Of a stretch of 64,000 nucleotides of DNA, positions 52,776-61,688 are shown piece after piece (the first letter of the stretch is position 1; each line of letters opens with the position of its first letter). The stretch lies in assembly GCF_028622875.1 (NCBI RefSeq), contig NZ_CP117709.1, forward strand, positions 4,405,001 to 4,469,000, in the 5' to 3' direction. Source of the stretch: Streptomyces sp. MMBL 11-1. Its GTDB lineage: Bacteria > Actinomycetota > Actinomycetes > Streptomycetales > Streptomycetaceae. Position numbers and translations under genes: made by a program. The notes under the pieces are model-generated. The model made no database searches, was not told the DNA's origin, and saw only the letters and a list, made by a program, of their open reading frames with translations.

Positions 52776-53390
52776 ATGACCGCAGCGTTCGTCGAGAACG
52801 GCCAGGCTTCGTATGGGCGCGCGTGGGACTACCTGCTGCAGACATGGCGTGAACTGGACGTGCCCGAGGGGTGGCGCGCCGAGATCGACGAGGGGCAGAT
52901 CGTCTTGGTACCACCGCCGCACGCGCATCACAACGGCATCGCCGAGTCGGTGCAGAGCCGCCTCTACCGCGGCCTCCCCGAAGGGCTGGGGATCTACCAG
53001 ACCCTCGGCGTCCACGTCGCCCCGCTCGGCAAGCTGTACGTCCCCGATCTGGTCGTCATGCCGACCGAGCTGATCGCGGCGGCCGATCCGGAGATCAGCG
53101 ATCCGATGGACGCCTCGGAGGCGCTGCTCGTCGTCGAGATCACCTCGCGGGGAAACGCGCGTGAGGACCGCACCAAGAAGTACCGCGCGTACGCCCGCGC
53201 GGGGGTCCCGATGTACCTGCTGATCGACCGGTTCGACACCCGGGGGCCGATGGCCACGCTGTTCACGGAACCGAACGAGGACGGCACGTACAAGCACACG
53301 GACGCGGTGCCGTTCGGCAAGCCGCTGGCCGTGCCGTCCCCGTTCGACGTGCGGCTGATGACGGGGGAGTTCCCGGGGCCCGTCGGCTGA
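52776..53390 (+). CDS. Uma2-family putative nuclease
   Basis: 204 aa from ATG 52776 with AAGGGA upstream. Uma2 pattern of the PD-(D/E)XK nuclease fold: VPPPHAHHNGIAESVQSRLY, LYVPDLVVMP, ALLVVEITSRGNAREDRTKK (D...ExK core), YARAGVPMYLLIDRF. The family is very abundant in Streptomyces but its role is unknown. An eroded relative lies at 23047-23229. Confidence 0.88.
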   Translation: MTAAFVENGQASYGRAWDYLLQTWRELDVPEGWRAEIDEGQIVLVPPPHAHHNGIAESVQSRLYRGLPEGLGIYQTLGVHVAPLGKLYVPDLVVMPTELIAAADPEISDPMDASEALLVVEITSRGNAREDRTKKYRAYARAGVPMYLLIDRFDTRGPMATLFTEPNEDGTYKHTDAVPFGKPLAVPSPFDVRLMTGEFPGPVG

Positions 53391-53429
53391 GGGCTGTCGG
53401 GGCGGCCCTCAGCATCGGAGAGCGTCCGC

Positions 53430-54050
53430 CTACGGGCGGGTGACCACCTTGATGTTGAAGGTGTGGGACCCCACCCCGCCCGCGATCCCCATGAAGAGGA
53501 ACGCGAAGTGTTCCTGACCGCGTGCCGTGGTGATGCCGCCGATGTCGAGCTGGGAGGACTCCGGCCACCCGAGGTCCGTGAGCAGCCGGCCGGCGGTGCG
53601 CTTGGCCTCGGCGTCGTCGCCGGAGAGGAAGACCGTGCCCGGTTCGGTGAGTTCGCCCGGGGCGGTCATGGTGGTGGAGTCCATCGTGCAGAGCGTCTTG
53701 ACGACGGGCGTCAGCGGGAACGCCTCCTGGATCAGTTCGCCCAGGCTGCTGTTGGGGTGGGTGAGCGCGCTGAAGTCGTCGGAGAGGCCGACCCCGACGT
53801 CGATCAGCGGTGTGCCGGCCAGCGCCGGGGCTCCGATGGAGCGCAGCAGCTCCACGGAGACTCCGCCAGGAGTGGCGTTGACCAGCACCTGAGCGTGCGC
53901 GGCCGTCTCGTCGAGGCCGGCGACGGGCAGTCCGATGCCGGTGCGTTCTCCGGGCCGACGTGATCCGAGGAGGACGTCGTGTCCTGCGGCGCGCCAGCCG
54001 TGGGCCAGGGCGCGGGCGACGTTTCCGGTGCCGAGAATTCCTATACGCAT
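53430..54050 (-). CDS. NADP-oxidoreductase, coenzyme F420-dependent family
   Basis: 206 aa from ATG 54050. Rossmann start RIGILGTGNVARALAHGWRA, GHDVLLGSRRP, VLVNATPGG, VVKTLCTMDSTTMTAPG. NADP-binding protein of the F420-dependent NADP reductase type, or a related dinucleotide-binding reductase. The open frame continues to 54182, but all codons upstream of 54064 lie in a MITE. No clear ribosome-binding site precedes 54050, so the start is uncertain and the native leader was probably displaced. Confidence 0.85.
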   Translation of the reverse strand: MRIGILGTGNVARALAHGWRAAGHDVLLGSRRPGERTGIGLPVAGLDETAAHAQVLVNATPGGVSVELLRSIGAPALAGTPLIDVGVGLSDDFSALTHPNSSLGELIQEAFPLTPVVKTLCTMDSTTMTAPGELTEPGTVFLSGDDAEAKRTAGRLLTDLGWPESSQLDIGGITTARGQEHFAFLFMGIAGGVGSHTFNIKVVTRP

Positions 54051-54063
54051 GAGGTCGACGCTA

Positions 54064-54225
54064 AGGGCTGTCCCGCAATTCCCGGCGGGCGCGCGACGAC
54101 AGCTACGGCACCTCGCCGCGTTGTCGGAACGTCCACATACATCCAGTATGCGGACGTCCCTCCGCCTTGCGATGCACCGCATCTGACGCCGCGCGCTTAT
54201 CCACCGGGAATTACGGGACAGCCCT
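54064..54225. mobile_element. 162-bp MITE with 25-bp terminal inverted repeats
   Basis: Left end AGGGCTGTCCCGCAATTCCC, right end (reverse complement) AGGGCTGTCCCGTAATTCCC, continuing GG.GG: about 25 bp with two mismatches. TA duplications flank it (54062-54063 and 54226-54227). It encodes no transposase. The ends match those of IS5-like Streptomyces elements as I remember them. It lies 14 nt before the ATG of the oxidoreductase gene. Confidence 0.85.
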
Positions 54226-54369
54226 TAGTCAGCGGGGCCCCTGGGGCGTATCGGGCTGGAGACCGGGGCGGGCCGGCACCTGAGACGTAGTCCGGAGGAC
54301 GCCCCGGCCCGCCACCCCCCCCAGGACGGGGGCGAGGACCGGGGGCGTGCCGGGCGGGCCGGGGCGGGG

Positions 54370-55977
54370 TCAGACTCCGGCCGGGGCCTTGGCCGGGGAG
54401 GCTCCGGGGTCCGTGCCGTCGGAGCCGGGGCCCGCGGAGCCGGGGCTCGCGGAGCCGGGGCTCGCCGGGGTGGCCGGAGTGGTGGTGGGCTGGGTGTTGC
54501 CCGTGGCGGCGACCGTGGACAGGGCCGGTTCCTGGGAGACGTTGAACTCGGCCAGCAGGTCCTTGCCGAAGCCGAAGAAGTACGTGGCGACGAACCCGGC
54601 CACGTAGCCGACGAGCAGGCCGCCCGCGTAGATCGCGACCGTCGAGCCCAGGCCGTGGTTGCCGTCGAGGAGGGGGAACAGGGCCCAGCCGGACGGGCCG
54701 ATGGCCGTCGAGCCGACCGTGTCGCCGAGCTGGTTGAACAGGCCGACGAAGCCCGCGCCGAACGCGCCGCCGACGCACGCCGTGACGAACGGGCGGCCCA
54801 GGGGGAGCGAGACGCCGTAGATCAGGGGCTCGCCCACGCCCAGCAGGCCCGCCGGGAGCGCGGACTTGATGGTGCGGCGGATCGACTCGTTGCGGGGGAG
54901 GCGGAAGTAGACGGCCACGGCCGCGCCCACCTGGCCCGCACCGGCCATCGCGAGGATCGGCAGCAGGACCGTGTAGCCCTGCTGCTCGATGAGCGTGGTG
55001 TGGATCGGGATCAGCGCCTGGTGCAGACCCAGCATCACCAGGGGCAGGAACAGGCCGCCGAGCACGAAGCCCGCGCCCGCGCCGCCGTTGGACAGCAGCC
55101 AGTCGGCGAACGTGCCGATCGCGGAGGAGACCTCACCGGCCACGTACATCAGCCCGAAGATCGTCACCAGGCCGGAGATCAGCACCGTCAGGGTCGGGGT
55201 GACCAGGACGTCCAGTGCCTCCGGCACCCACCGGCGGCACCACTTCTCCACGTACACCGCGAGGACCGCCGCGCCCAGCGCGCCGAGCACACCGCCCTGG
55301 CCGGGGGAGAGCGTCTGGCCGAAGGCGTCGATGTTCGCGACGCCCGGGAAGACGATGATCGCCGCCACCGCGCCGCCCAGGATCGGCGTACCGCCGAACT
55401 CCTTCGCCGTGTTGTAGCCCACGAACACCGCGATCAGCGCCATGAAGCCGGACGCCATCGCCGCCAGCGCGGGCGTCACGGCGGGCAGCCACTGGAGGTT
55501 CACCAACAGGCCGTTGAGGCCCGCGATGATCCCGCAGCCGATGAGCGCCGGGATCAGCGGCACGAAGATGTTGGCGATCCTGCGCAGGAACAGCTTGAAC
55601 GGGGTGGCGTTCTTCGCCTTCCGCTGGGCCTTGATCGCCGCGCCCTGGGCTGCCAGCTCCTCGGCGGAGACGGGGGCCGCACCGGGCGCGGGGGCCGGTT
55701 CGGGCGCGGCCTCGCGGGCCTCTTCGACCAGCTGCTCGAACTCCGGGGTGACCCGGGCGACGGTGCCCGGGCCCAGCACGATCTGGTACGTGTCGTCCTC
55801 GACGACGCCCATCACGGCGGGCAGGGCCTTCAGCGCCTCGTCGTCGACGAGGGACCGGTCGTGCAGACCGAGGCGGAGCCGGGTCATGCAGTGGGCGATG
55901 GTGGCGACGTTCGCCGCGCCGCCGACGAGCGGCAGGATCGCGGCGGCGGTGGCGCGGTTCTTGTCTTCTGTGGCCAT
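54370..55977 (-). CDS. murP: PTS EIIBC component, N-acetylmuramate type
   Basis: 535 aa from ATG 55977. EIIB at about 8-75 with phospho-Cys30 in IAHCMTRLRL, Pro/Ala linker (about 95-115), EIIC with about ten helices (FVPLIPALIGCGIIAGLNGL, PLIYGVSLPLGRPFVTACVG), and a disordered Ala/Pro/Gly tail. Its place after murR and murQ indicates MurNAc uptake with phosphorylation to MurNAc-6-P. EIIA must come from elsewhere. The gene symbol is inferred from context. Confidence 0.85.
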   Translation of the reverse strand: MATEDKNRATAAAILPLVGGAANVATIAHCMTRLRLGLHDRSLVDDEALKALPAVMGVVEDDTYQIVLGPGTVARVTPEFEQLVEEAREAAPEPAPAPGAAPVSAEELAAQGAAIKAQRKAKNATPFKLFLRRIANIFVPLIPALIGCGIIAGLNGLLVNLQWLPAVTPALAAMASGFMALIAVFVGYNTAKEFGGTPILGGAVAAIIVFPGVANIDAFGQTLSPGQGGVLGALGAAVLAVYVEKWCRRWVPEALDVLVTPTLTVLISGLVTIFGLMYVAGEVSSAIGTFADWLLSNGGAGAGFVLGGLFLPLVMLGLHQALIPIHTTLIEQQGYTVLLPILAMAGAGQVGAAVAVYFRLPRNESIRRTIKSALPAGLLGVGEPLIYGVSLPLGRPFVTACVGGAFGAGFVGLFNQLGDTVGSTAIGPSGWALFPLLDGNHGLGSTVAIYAGGLLVGYVAGFVATYFFGFGKDLLAEFNVSQEPALSTVAATGNTQPTTTPATPASPGSASPGSAGPGSDGTDPGASPAKAPAGV

Positions 55978-56027
55978 GGTGCTCGGTGCCTTGCTGTGCG
56001 GGGGGTGGGGCGGATGACCCGGGTGGG

Positions 56028-56999
56028 TCAGGTGGTGCGTACGGCCGCGAGGGCGGCGCGGAGGTGGCCGTCCGCCTCGGTGAGGCGGGTGGCGGCGGTG
56101 GGGCCGTCGACCTGGCCGAGGATGACCAGGATCGCGTTCTTGACCTCGCCGTCGGTGGCGGCGAGCGCGGCCTCGATCTCGGCGTCGGACGCGCCGGTGG
56201 CCAGGGAGACGATGTGCCGGGAGCGGGCCCGCAGCTTCTCGTTGGAGGCGCGGACGTCGACCATGAGATTCCCGTACGTCTTGCCGAGCCGGATCATGGC
56301 GATCGTCGAGATCATGTTGAGGACGAGCTTCTGGGCCGTGCCCGCCTTCAGCCGGGTCGAGCCGGTGAGCAGCTCGGGGCCGACGACGACCTCCAGGCCG
56401 TGTTCGGCGGCGGCGCCGAGCGCGGAGCCGGCGTTGCAGGAGAGCCCGATGGTCAGGGCGCCCCGCTCGCGGGCGTGCTCGACGGCGCCGATCGCGTACG
56501 GCGTGCGGCCGGAGGCGGAGATGCCGACCACCGTGTCGTCGGTGCCCAGCTTCAGCGCGTCCAGGTCGGCGGCGGCCAGCTCCTTGCTGTCCTCCGCGCC
56601 CTCGACGGCCGTGACCATGGCGGAGGGGCCGCCCGCGATCAGGCCGATGACCTCGGACGGGTCGGTGTTGAAGGTGGGCGGGCACTCGCTGGCGTCCAGC
56701 ACCCCGAGGCGGCCCGCGGTGCCCGCGCCCGCGTAGATCAGCCGGCCGCCGCGGGCCATGCGCTCGGCGGTGGCGTCGATGGCCGCCGCGATCTGCGGCA
56801 GCCGCTCGGCGACGGCGGCCGGGACGGTGGCGTCCTCGCCGTTCATGATCCGGGCGATCTCCTGCGTGTCCAGCCGGTCGATCTCGGCCAGCTCGGGGCG
56901 GAACGCCTCGGTGGTGAGGGTGGCCAGCTCGGCGCGGAGCTCGCCGTACGTGCCGGGGGTGCCGGTGGCGTCGGAGTGCGTGTCGGTGGAGGAGGTCAT
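56028..56999 (-). CDS. murQ: N-acetylmuramic acid 6-phosphate etherase
   Basis: 323 aa. SIS-domain lyase: GGRLIYAGAGTAGRLGVLDA, SECPPTFNTDP, GISASGRTPYAIGAVEHA, and the MurQ block GSTRLKAGTAQKLVLNMIST. It cleaves the lactyl ether of MurNAc-6-P to GlcNAc-6-P and lactate in the cytoplasm. Middle gene of the murR-murQ-PTS operon, 50 nt before the PTS gene. Confidence 0.95.
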   Translation of the reverse strand: MTSSTDTHSDATGTPGTYGELRAELATLTTEAFRPELAEIDRLDTQEIARIMNGEDATVPAAVAERLPQIAAAIDATAERMARGGRLIYAGAGTAGRLGVLDASECPPTFNTDPSEVIGLIAGGPSAMVTAVEGAEDSKELAAADLDALKLGTDDTVVGISASGRTPYAIGAVEHARERGALTIGLSCNAGSALGAAAEHGLEVVVGPELLTGSTRLKAGTAQKLVLNMISTIAMIRLGKTYGNLMVDVRASNEKLRARSRHIVSLATGASDAEIEAALAATDGEVKNAILVILGQVDGPTAATRLTEADGHLRAALAAVRTT

Positions 57000-57067
57000 G
57001 GGTGCGGCTCTGCTTTCTCGGTCTCGTACGCCTACGGGTGGTGCGTGGCCGGCGGGGCGGTCAGCGG

Positions 57068-57985
57068 TCAGCGGGTGCGGGGGGTGTGGCGGTGCGCGAG
57101 CGCCTCGTAGGAAGCGGCCAGGGCGGGCGCCGCGGTCTCGTACGTCCGCTGCGCGACGCCTATGAACAGGCAGTCCACGACCAGCAGCTGGCTGGTGCGG
57201 CTCGACATGGCGGCGGGGCGCAGCTCGCTCTCGCGCGCGGTGGACGTGGTCAGCACGTGGTCCGCGTACTGCGAGACGGGCCCGTCGGGCCGCCCGGTGA
57301 TCGCGATCGTGGTCGCCCCCCGGTCGAAGGCGACCCGCAACGGCTCGATGACGTCGCCGGTGGAGCCGGAGTGCGTGATCGCGATGGCCACGTCGCCGCT
57401 GCGCAGCTGCACGGCGTTGGTCACCGCGAGGTGCGGGTCCATGTGGGCGTGGGCGATGAGGCCGATCCGGAGCAGCTTCTGCGCCAGGTCCTGGCCGACG
57501 AGGGAGGAGGCCCCGACGCCGTAGACATCGATGCGGCGGGCGGTCGACGCGGCGGCGACGGCGGCCCCCAGCGTGACGGTGTCGAGCCCGGCGGCGGTGT
57601 CGGCGAGGGTCTGCTGCTCGTCGTGGGCGAGCTTGGCGACCACGTCGGCGATCGGGTCGTCCACCGCGATGTCGGCGGTGACGGCGGGGGCCCGGCCGGA
57701 CTCCTGGTGCGCGGCGAGGCCGGCCAGGGCGAGGCGCAGATCCCGGTAGCCGGGGTAGCCGAGGAGCCGCGCGGTGCGGACGACGGTGGCCTCACTGGTG
57801 CCGGTGCGCTCGGCGAGACCGGTGACGGTGAGGGCGGCGCAGCCGGCCGGGTCGCCCGCCACGGCTTCGGCGACCAGCTGCATCGAGCGGGTCATGGAGG
57901 GGGCGAGGGTCCGGACCTTGGCGGCGAGGGCCGCCGGGGCCGGCGGGGACTCGCTGCTGAAACTTTCCTTCACGTCTTGGGTCAC
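57068..57985 (-). CDS. murR: MurR/RpiR-family regulator
   Basis: 305 aa from a GTG at 57985. N-terminal helix-turn-helix (LTVTGLAERTGTSEATVVRTARLLGYPGY), C-terminal SIS sugar-phosphate domain (IDVYGVGASSLVGQDLAQKL, AIAITHSGSTGDVIEPLRVA). It probably represses this operon until MurNAc-6-P binds. No ribosome-binding site precedes the GTG, and a palindrome ends 4 nt before it, so the message may be leaderless. Confidence 0.88.
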   Translation of the reverse strand: MTQDVKESFSSESPPAPAALAAKVRTLAPSMTRSMQLVAEAVAGDPAGCAALTVTGLAERTGTSEATVVRTARLLGYPGYRDLRLALAGLAAHQESGRAPAVTADIAVDDPIADVVAKLAHDEQQTLADTAAGLDTVTLGAAVAAASTARRIDVYGVGASSLVGQDLAQKLLRIGLIAHAHMDPHLAVTNAVQLRSGDVAIAITHSGSTGDVIEPLRVAFDRGATTIAITGRPDGPVSQYADHVLTTSTARESELRPAAMSSRTSQLLVVDCLFIGVAQRTYETAAPALAASYEALAHRHTPRTR

Positions 57986-57988
57986 ATC

Positions 57989-58003
57989 TGAAAGATATTT
58001 TCA
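57989..58003 (-). promoter_or_regulatory. MurR operator candidate
   Basis: TGAAAGATATTTTCA: TGAAA/TTTCA arms around GATAT, in a 20-bp AT island just upstream of the murR start. RpiR-family sites are often AT-rich dyads of this form. Confidence 0.6.
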
Positions 58004-58091
58004 ACCCGGGGGCCCGTCAACCCCTCTTTGGTCCCTACCTCTGGCAGGACCTCCGGGGGGTGGCCCCCTCGTGCGGGCGCACAATGGGGGC

Positions 58092-58457
58092 ATGGAGTCG
58101 AACCCCCTGGAGCAGGCCCTGCACACCGCCCGCGCGCTCGTCATGGCCGACCTGGCGGCGGGCGACGTCGCCGAGGCGGACATCGTCTCGCTGGTCGAGG
58201 ACGCGGTGACCCACCGCCGGTGGTGGGTGGAGCAGTGGCCCGAGGGCGCGGAGTTCCTGGCCGGGCTGGTCGCCCAGGACGTGCAGGACGCGCTGCTGGA
58301 CCGGTACGGGCGGTGGCCGGTGTGCCCCGTGTGCGCCGAGGAGCCGCACGCGCTGGACGTGGAGCCGGAGCTCGGGCCCGACCCGCACTGGGTCTGCGCC
58401 AAGGCGGCCGTCGCGGTGGCGCCGGTGGGGGCGCTGGGCGGGGTGCTGCGGCGGTGA
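58092..58457 (+). CDS. Small helical protein with CPVC motif
   Basis: 121 aa. N-terminal helix (NPLEQALHTARALVMADLAA), then HRRWWVEQWPEGAEFLAGLVAQDVQDAL. The C-terminal third has PVCPVCAEEPHALDVEPELG ... DPHWVCAKA, a possible single-zinc site (CxxC with later H and C). Stop overlaps the next start (GTGA). Conserved pair with DUF4031 genes in Streptomyces. Confidence 0.75.
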   Translation: MESNPLEQALHTARALVMADLAAGDVAEADIVSLVEDAVTHRRWWVEQWPEGAEFLAGLVAQDVQDALLDRYGRWPVCPVCAEEPHALDVEPELGPDPHWVCAKAAVAVAPVGALGGVLRR

Positions 58458-58735
58458 CGGTCTACATCGATCCGCCCACCTGGCCCGGACACGGCCGCCT
58501 GTGGTCGCACCTGGTCAGCGATGTGTCATTCGAGGAACTGCATGCCTTCGCCGCCGCGATCGGGTGTCCGCCGCGCGCCTTCGAGCGCGATCACTACGAC
58601 GTGCCCCAGACGCACTACGCGGACGCGGTGCGGGCCGGGGCGCGGGAGATCGGCTCGAAGGAGCTGGTCCGGCGCCTCACGGACGCGGGGCTGAGAAGGC
58701 CGAAGGGGAGACCGGCGCCGGGCGGCCGCCCTTGA
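58454..58735 (+). CDS. DUF4031 protein
   Basis: 93 aa from a GTG overlapping the previous stop. Pattern TVYIDPPTWPGHGRLWSHLVSD, SFEELHAFAAAIGCPPRAFE, DHYDVPQTHYADAV. DUF4031 has no known function. Its 3' end overlaps the convergent MFS gene by 59 bp. Confidence 0.88.
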   Translation: MTVYIDPPTWPGHGRLWSHLVSDVSFEELHAFAAAIGCPPRAFERDHYDVPQTHYADAVRAGAREIGSKELVRRLTDAGLRRPKGRPAPGGRP

Positions 58736-59975
58736 GGCTCTGCGCGCTCTTCGTGCCCTTCGAACTCTTCGCGATCAGCCGCGACCGGCCGCCCTCACCG
58801 CCGCCGCGCTGGAGGTGCAGCGCCACCCCCACCGCCGCCAGGGCCAGGACCGTCATCGCCGCGCCCGCCCAGGCCGTGGACGCGAAGCCGAAGTCCAGGT
58901 CGATCACCGTGCCGCCGAGCCACGGGCCGCTCGTGTTGCCCAGGTTGAACGCCGCCGTCGTGGTGGCCCCGGCCAGCGTCGGGGCGGCCCCGGCCACGTT
59001 GAACATGCGGGCGTTCAGCGCGGGCGCCGTGAAGAAGGCGGACAGGCCCAGCAGGAACGCCAGCGCGATGACCGCGACCTGACTGGAGGCGAACAGGGCC
59101 AGCGCCACCAGGAACACTGTGGACGCCGTGATACCGCTCAGCAGCACCCCGAAGAGGTGCGCGTCCGCGACCCGGCCGCCGATCATCGTGCCGATCAGCG
59201 CGCCCGCCCCGAACAGTCCGAGGATCCACGGCACCCAGCCCGAGTCGAGGCCCGCCACGTCCGTGAGCAGCGGCGCCAGGTAGCTGAAAGCACAGAACAC
59301 CCCGCCCGCCGCGAGCGCGGTGATCACGATGGCCAGCCAGACCTGCCGGTCCCGGTAGATCGCCAGCTCCCGCTTCAGCTCCGGCTTCTTCTCGGGCAGC
59401 GGGATGTGCGGGATGCGCGTGGCGACGCCGACCAGGGCCACCGCCGAGGCCGCGCCGACCGCCCAGAACGCCGAACGCCAGCCGAGGTGCTCGCCGAGGA
59501 AGGCCCCCAGCGGCACGCCCAGCACGTTGGCGACGGACAGGCCGCCGATCATCACGGCCATCGCCCGCGCCCGCGCGTTCACCGGGACCATCGCGATGGC
59601 CACGGCCGCGCCGACCGCCCAGAAGCCCGCACAGGCGAGCGCGCTCACCACCCGGGAGACGAAGAGGATCTCGTACGTCGGGGCCAGCGCGCCGGCGATC
59701 TGGCCGAGGCCGAACACCGAGATCAGCGCGATCAGCGTGGTGCGGCGGGGGAGCCGGAGCGTGGCGACGGCCAGCAGCGGGGCGCCGACCACCATGCCGA
59801 TCGCGAACGCGGATATGAGGAGCCCGGCCTGCGGGATCGACACGTTCATGTCGTCCGCGATCGGCGGGAGCAGGCCCGACAGCATGAACTCGCTGGTGCC
59901 GAGTGCGAAGACCGAGAGGCCGAGGATGTATACGGCCAGCGGCATGGGAGCGCGGCGGGAGGGAGAGTCGGGCAT
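58677..59975 (-). CDS. MFS exporter, chloramphenicol-efflux-like
   Basis: 432 aa from ATG 59975; Met at 59945 is an alternative. Twelve helices of the DHA1 type, starting AVYILGLSVFALGTSEFMLSG and LLPPIADDMNVSIPQAG, with the loop motif RLPRRTTLI and GGRVADAHLFGVLLSG later on. The start matches Cmx/CmrA-type chloramphenicol and sugar-efflux proteins. A charged tail after helix 12 is coded in the overlap with DUF4031. Confidence 0.88.
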   Translation of the reverse strand: MPDSPSRRAPMPLAVYILGLSVFALGTSEFMLSGLLPPIADDMNVSIPQAGLLISAFAIGMVVGAPLLAVATLRLPRRTTLIALISVFGLGQIAGALAPTYEILFVSRVVSALACAGFWAVGAAVAIAMVPVNARARAMAVMIGGLSVANVLGVPLGAFLGEHLGWRSAFWAVGAASAVALVGVATRIPHIPLPEKKPELKRELAIYRDRQVWLAIVITALAAGGVFCAFSYLAPLLTDVAGLDSGWVPWILGLFGAGALIGTMIGGRVADAHLFGVLLSGITASTVFLVALALFASSQVAVIALAFLLGLSAFFTAPALNARMFNVAGAAPTLAGATTTAAFNLGNTSGPWLGGTVIDLDFGFASTAWAGAAMTVLALAAVGVALHLQRGGGEGGRSRLIAKSSKGTKSAQSLKGGRPAPVSPSAFSAPRP

Positions 59976-60148
59976 GACTCGTCCCAACACCGGAGAGCGC
60001 CTCCGCATTCCCGGCGTCGGGAGGAGGGCGTGTCCGCGCACGCCCCCGTCACGTCGGCGGCTTTCCGCCGGCCCCGTCAGCGGCTTCGTCAGTGGCTCCG
60101 TCGACGGCTCCCTCGGCCGCTCCCTCGGCCCCTCCGTCAACGGCTACG

Positions 60149-61384
60149 TCACGCGGGAAGCGCGTGCAGCTTCTTGCCGTGGAGGGCGAAGACGCGCTTG
60201 CCGTCGGTGGCCACCAGCCAGGCGTGGTAGTCGCCGGACTTGTCGTTGAACGTCCAGCGCAGGCCGCCGGTCTTCGCGTCGAAGGCGTGGATGCCGCCCT
60301 GCTTGTCGAGGTCGGTGGCTCCGAAGAGCGTGCCGCCCACCTTGACGAACTGCCGGGGCACCTGCCCGCCCGCGTCCTTGAGGGCCGTGGACTGCCAGAT
60401 CTTCTTGCCGGTCCCCGGCTCAACGGCCCACAGCGTCCGGCCGCTGTCCGCGAGGTAGAGCACGTCCTCCAGGAGGGTCGGCTCCCGGAAGGTGGTGAAC
60501 TCCTCGGCCCGCACGGACCACTTCTCGGACCCGTCGGACAGCGCGAAGGCCTGGAGCAGTCGGCCCTGCGGGACGATGACCAGATCCTGGTGGACGACGA
60601 AGGGCCCGTAGCTCGTCTTCGTCGTCTTCTGCGTCCACACCTGCTTGCCGGTGGCGGTGTCACGGACCGTGAGGTTCTTCTTGAAGTCGGTGTAGACGAG
60701 ATAGCGGCCCCGCACGGCGGCGTGGATGCCGTTCTGCTCGGTGCCGAGGTCGCGCTGTTCCTTCCAGGCGACCTTGCCCGTGCCGCTGTTCAGCGCGGCG
60801 ATCACATTGGTGTGGGACGAGCCGTCGGCCTCCAGGATCTCGGCGATGACGTACACCTGCTCCGCGTCCACCGCGACCGGCCGGGGCTGCCGGTACTCCT
60901 TGCCGAGGCGGCTGCGCCACGCCTCCTTGCCGGACCCCGGTACGTAGCCGGCGACGCTGCCGTCGTACTTGCCGCTCTCCAGGTACAGGGTGCCGTCGCC
61001 GAGCAGCAGCGGCGCACCGGGCACCGCCGCGTCCGGCAGCGACCACCGCTCCTCGCCGGTCGCTCCGTCGAAGGCGGCCAGCGGATCACCGCTCGCGATC
61101 ACCACGCCGTCCACGGCCACGAGTTCGTCGTTGTCCCCGTAGGTCTGCGCCGACGTCGACTTCGTCCACAGCGGCTCGGGGGCCTTGCCGTCGGCGGGCG
61201 CCTTCCCGTTCTCGGGGGACGCGGTGCCCGGCGGCGGCGTGCTGCCTTCGCCGCCCGTCGCGAGCTCGTCCTCGCAGCCGGTCAGTCCGGCTCCGAGCGC
61301 TGCCACCGTGATCCCGCCTCCGGCCAGGCGCAGTATGCGCCGCCGGGAAGACCTGCCGACCGTCGTGCCGAGTCCCTTGGACAT
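60149..61384 (-). CDS. PQQ-type beta-propeller lipoprotein
   Basis: 411 aa. Twin-arginine-like signal RSSRRRILRLAGGGITVAAL leading to lipobox GLTGC (Cys37). A Gly/Pro linker follows, then PQQ-type propeller blades with repeated (D/S)xxTGxxxW: AAFDGATGEERWSL, AALNSGTGKVAWKE, TVRDTATGKQVWTQ, WAVEPGTGKKIWQS, HAFDAKTGGLRWTF. No PQQ-binding residues can be confirmed. Probably a surface scaffold or sensor. The 14-bp repeat array lies upstream. Confidence 0.88.
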   Translation of the reverse strand: MSKGLGTTVGRSSRRRILRLAGGGITVAALGAGLTGCEDELATGGEGSTPPPGTASPENGKAPADGKAPEPLWTKSTSAQTYGDNDELVAVDGVVIASGDPLAAFDGATGEERWSLPDAAVPGAPLLLGDGTLYLESGKYDGSVAGYVPGSGKEAWRSRLGKEYRQPRPVAVDAEQVYVIAEILEADGSSHTNVIAALNSGTGKVAWKEQRDLGTEQNGIHAAVRGRYLVYTDFKKNLTVRDTATGKQVWTQKTTKTSYGPFVVHQDLVIVPQGRLLQAFALSDGSEKWSVRAEEFTTFREPTLLEDVLYLADSGRTLWAVEPGTGKKIWQSTALKDAGGQVPRQFVKVGGTLFGATDLDKQGGIHAFDAKTGGLRWTFNDKSGDYHAWLVATDGKRVFALHGKKLHALPA

Positions 61385-61590
61385 GTCGCTGTACCCCCGT
61401 GGAGTTCTCTGAGCAGAAGGATGCGTGGACAGACGCGCGGACAGGTGCGCGGTCGGATCCGTGGAAGGCTGAGCCGTCCGCGCTGACCGCGGGTGTGTGC
61501 ATCTGCGATGCGAGACGTTATCGGTCGCCGGGCTTCACCGGTCGTGCTCGGGCGCGACCGGGACGACACCGTGAACGAACCGGAACATTC

Positions 61591-61688
61591 ACCGGGCGAT
61601 CATCACCGGGCAATCGTCACCGGGCAATCGTCATCGGGCGATCGCTACCGGGTGATCGTCATCGGGCGATCGTTGCCCTGTGATCGTC
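61591..61688. repeat. 14-bp tandem (iteron-like) repeats, seven units
   Basis: Units such as ACCGGGCAATCGTC, ATCGGGCGATCGCT and ACCGGGTGATCGTC, 14 bp each without spacers, between the HD gene and the lipoprotein gene. GATC or GCGATCG cores recur once per unit. Confidence 0.85.

Noticed and set aside
54655..56736. 693-aa frame antisense to the PTS and murQ genes
   Set aside because: Charged repetitive translation; both overlapping minus-strand genes are securely identified.
61591..61688. CRISPR array
   Set aside because: Units are directly adjacent with no spacers, and no cas genes are present in the window.
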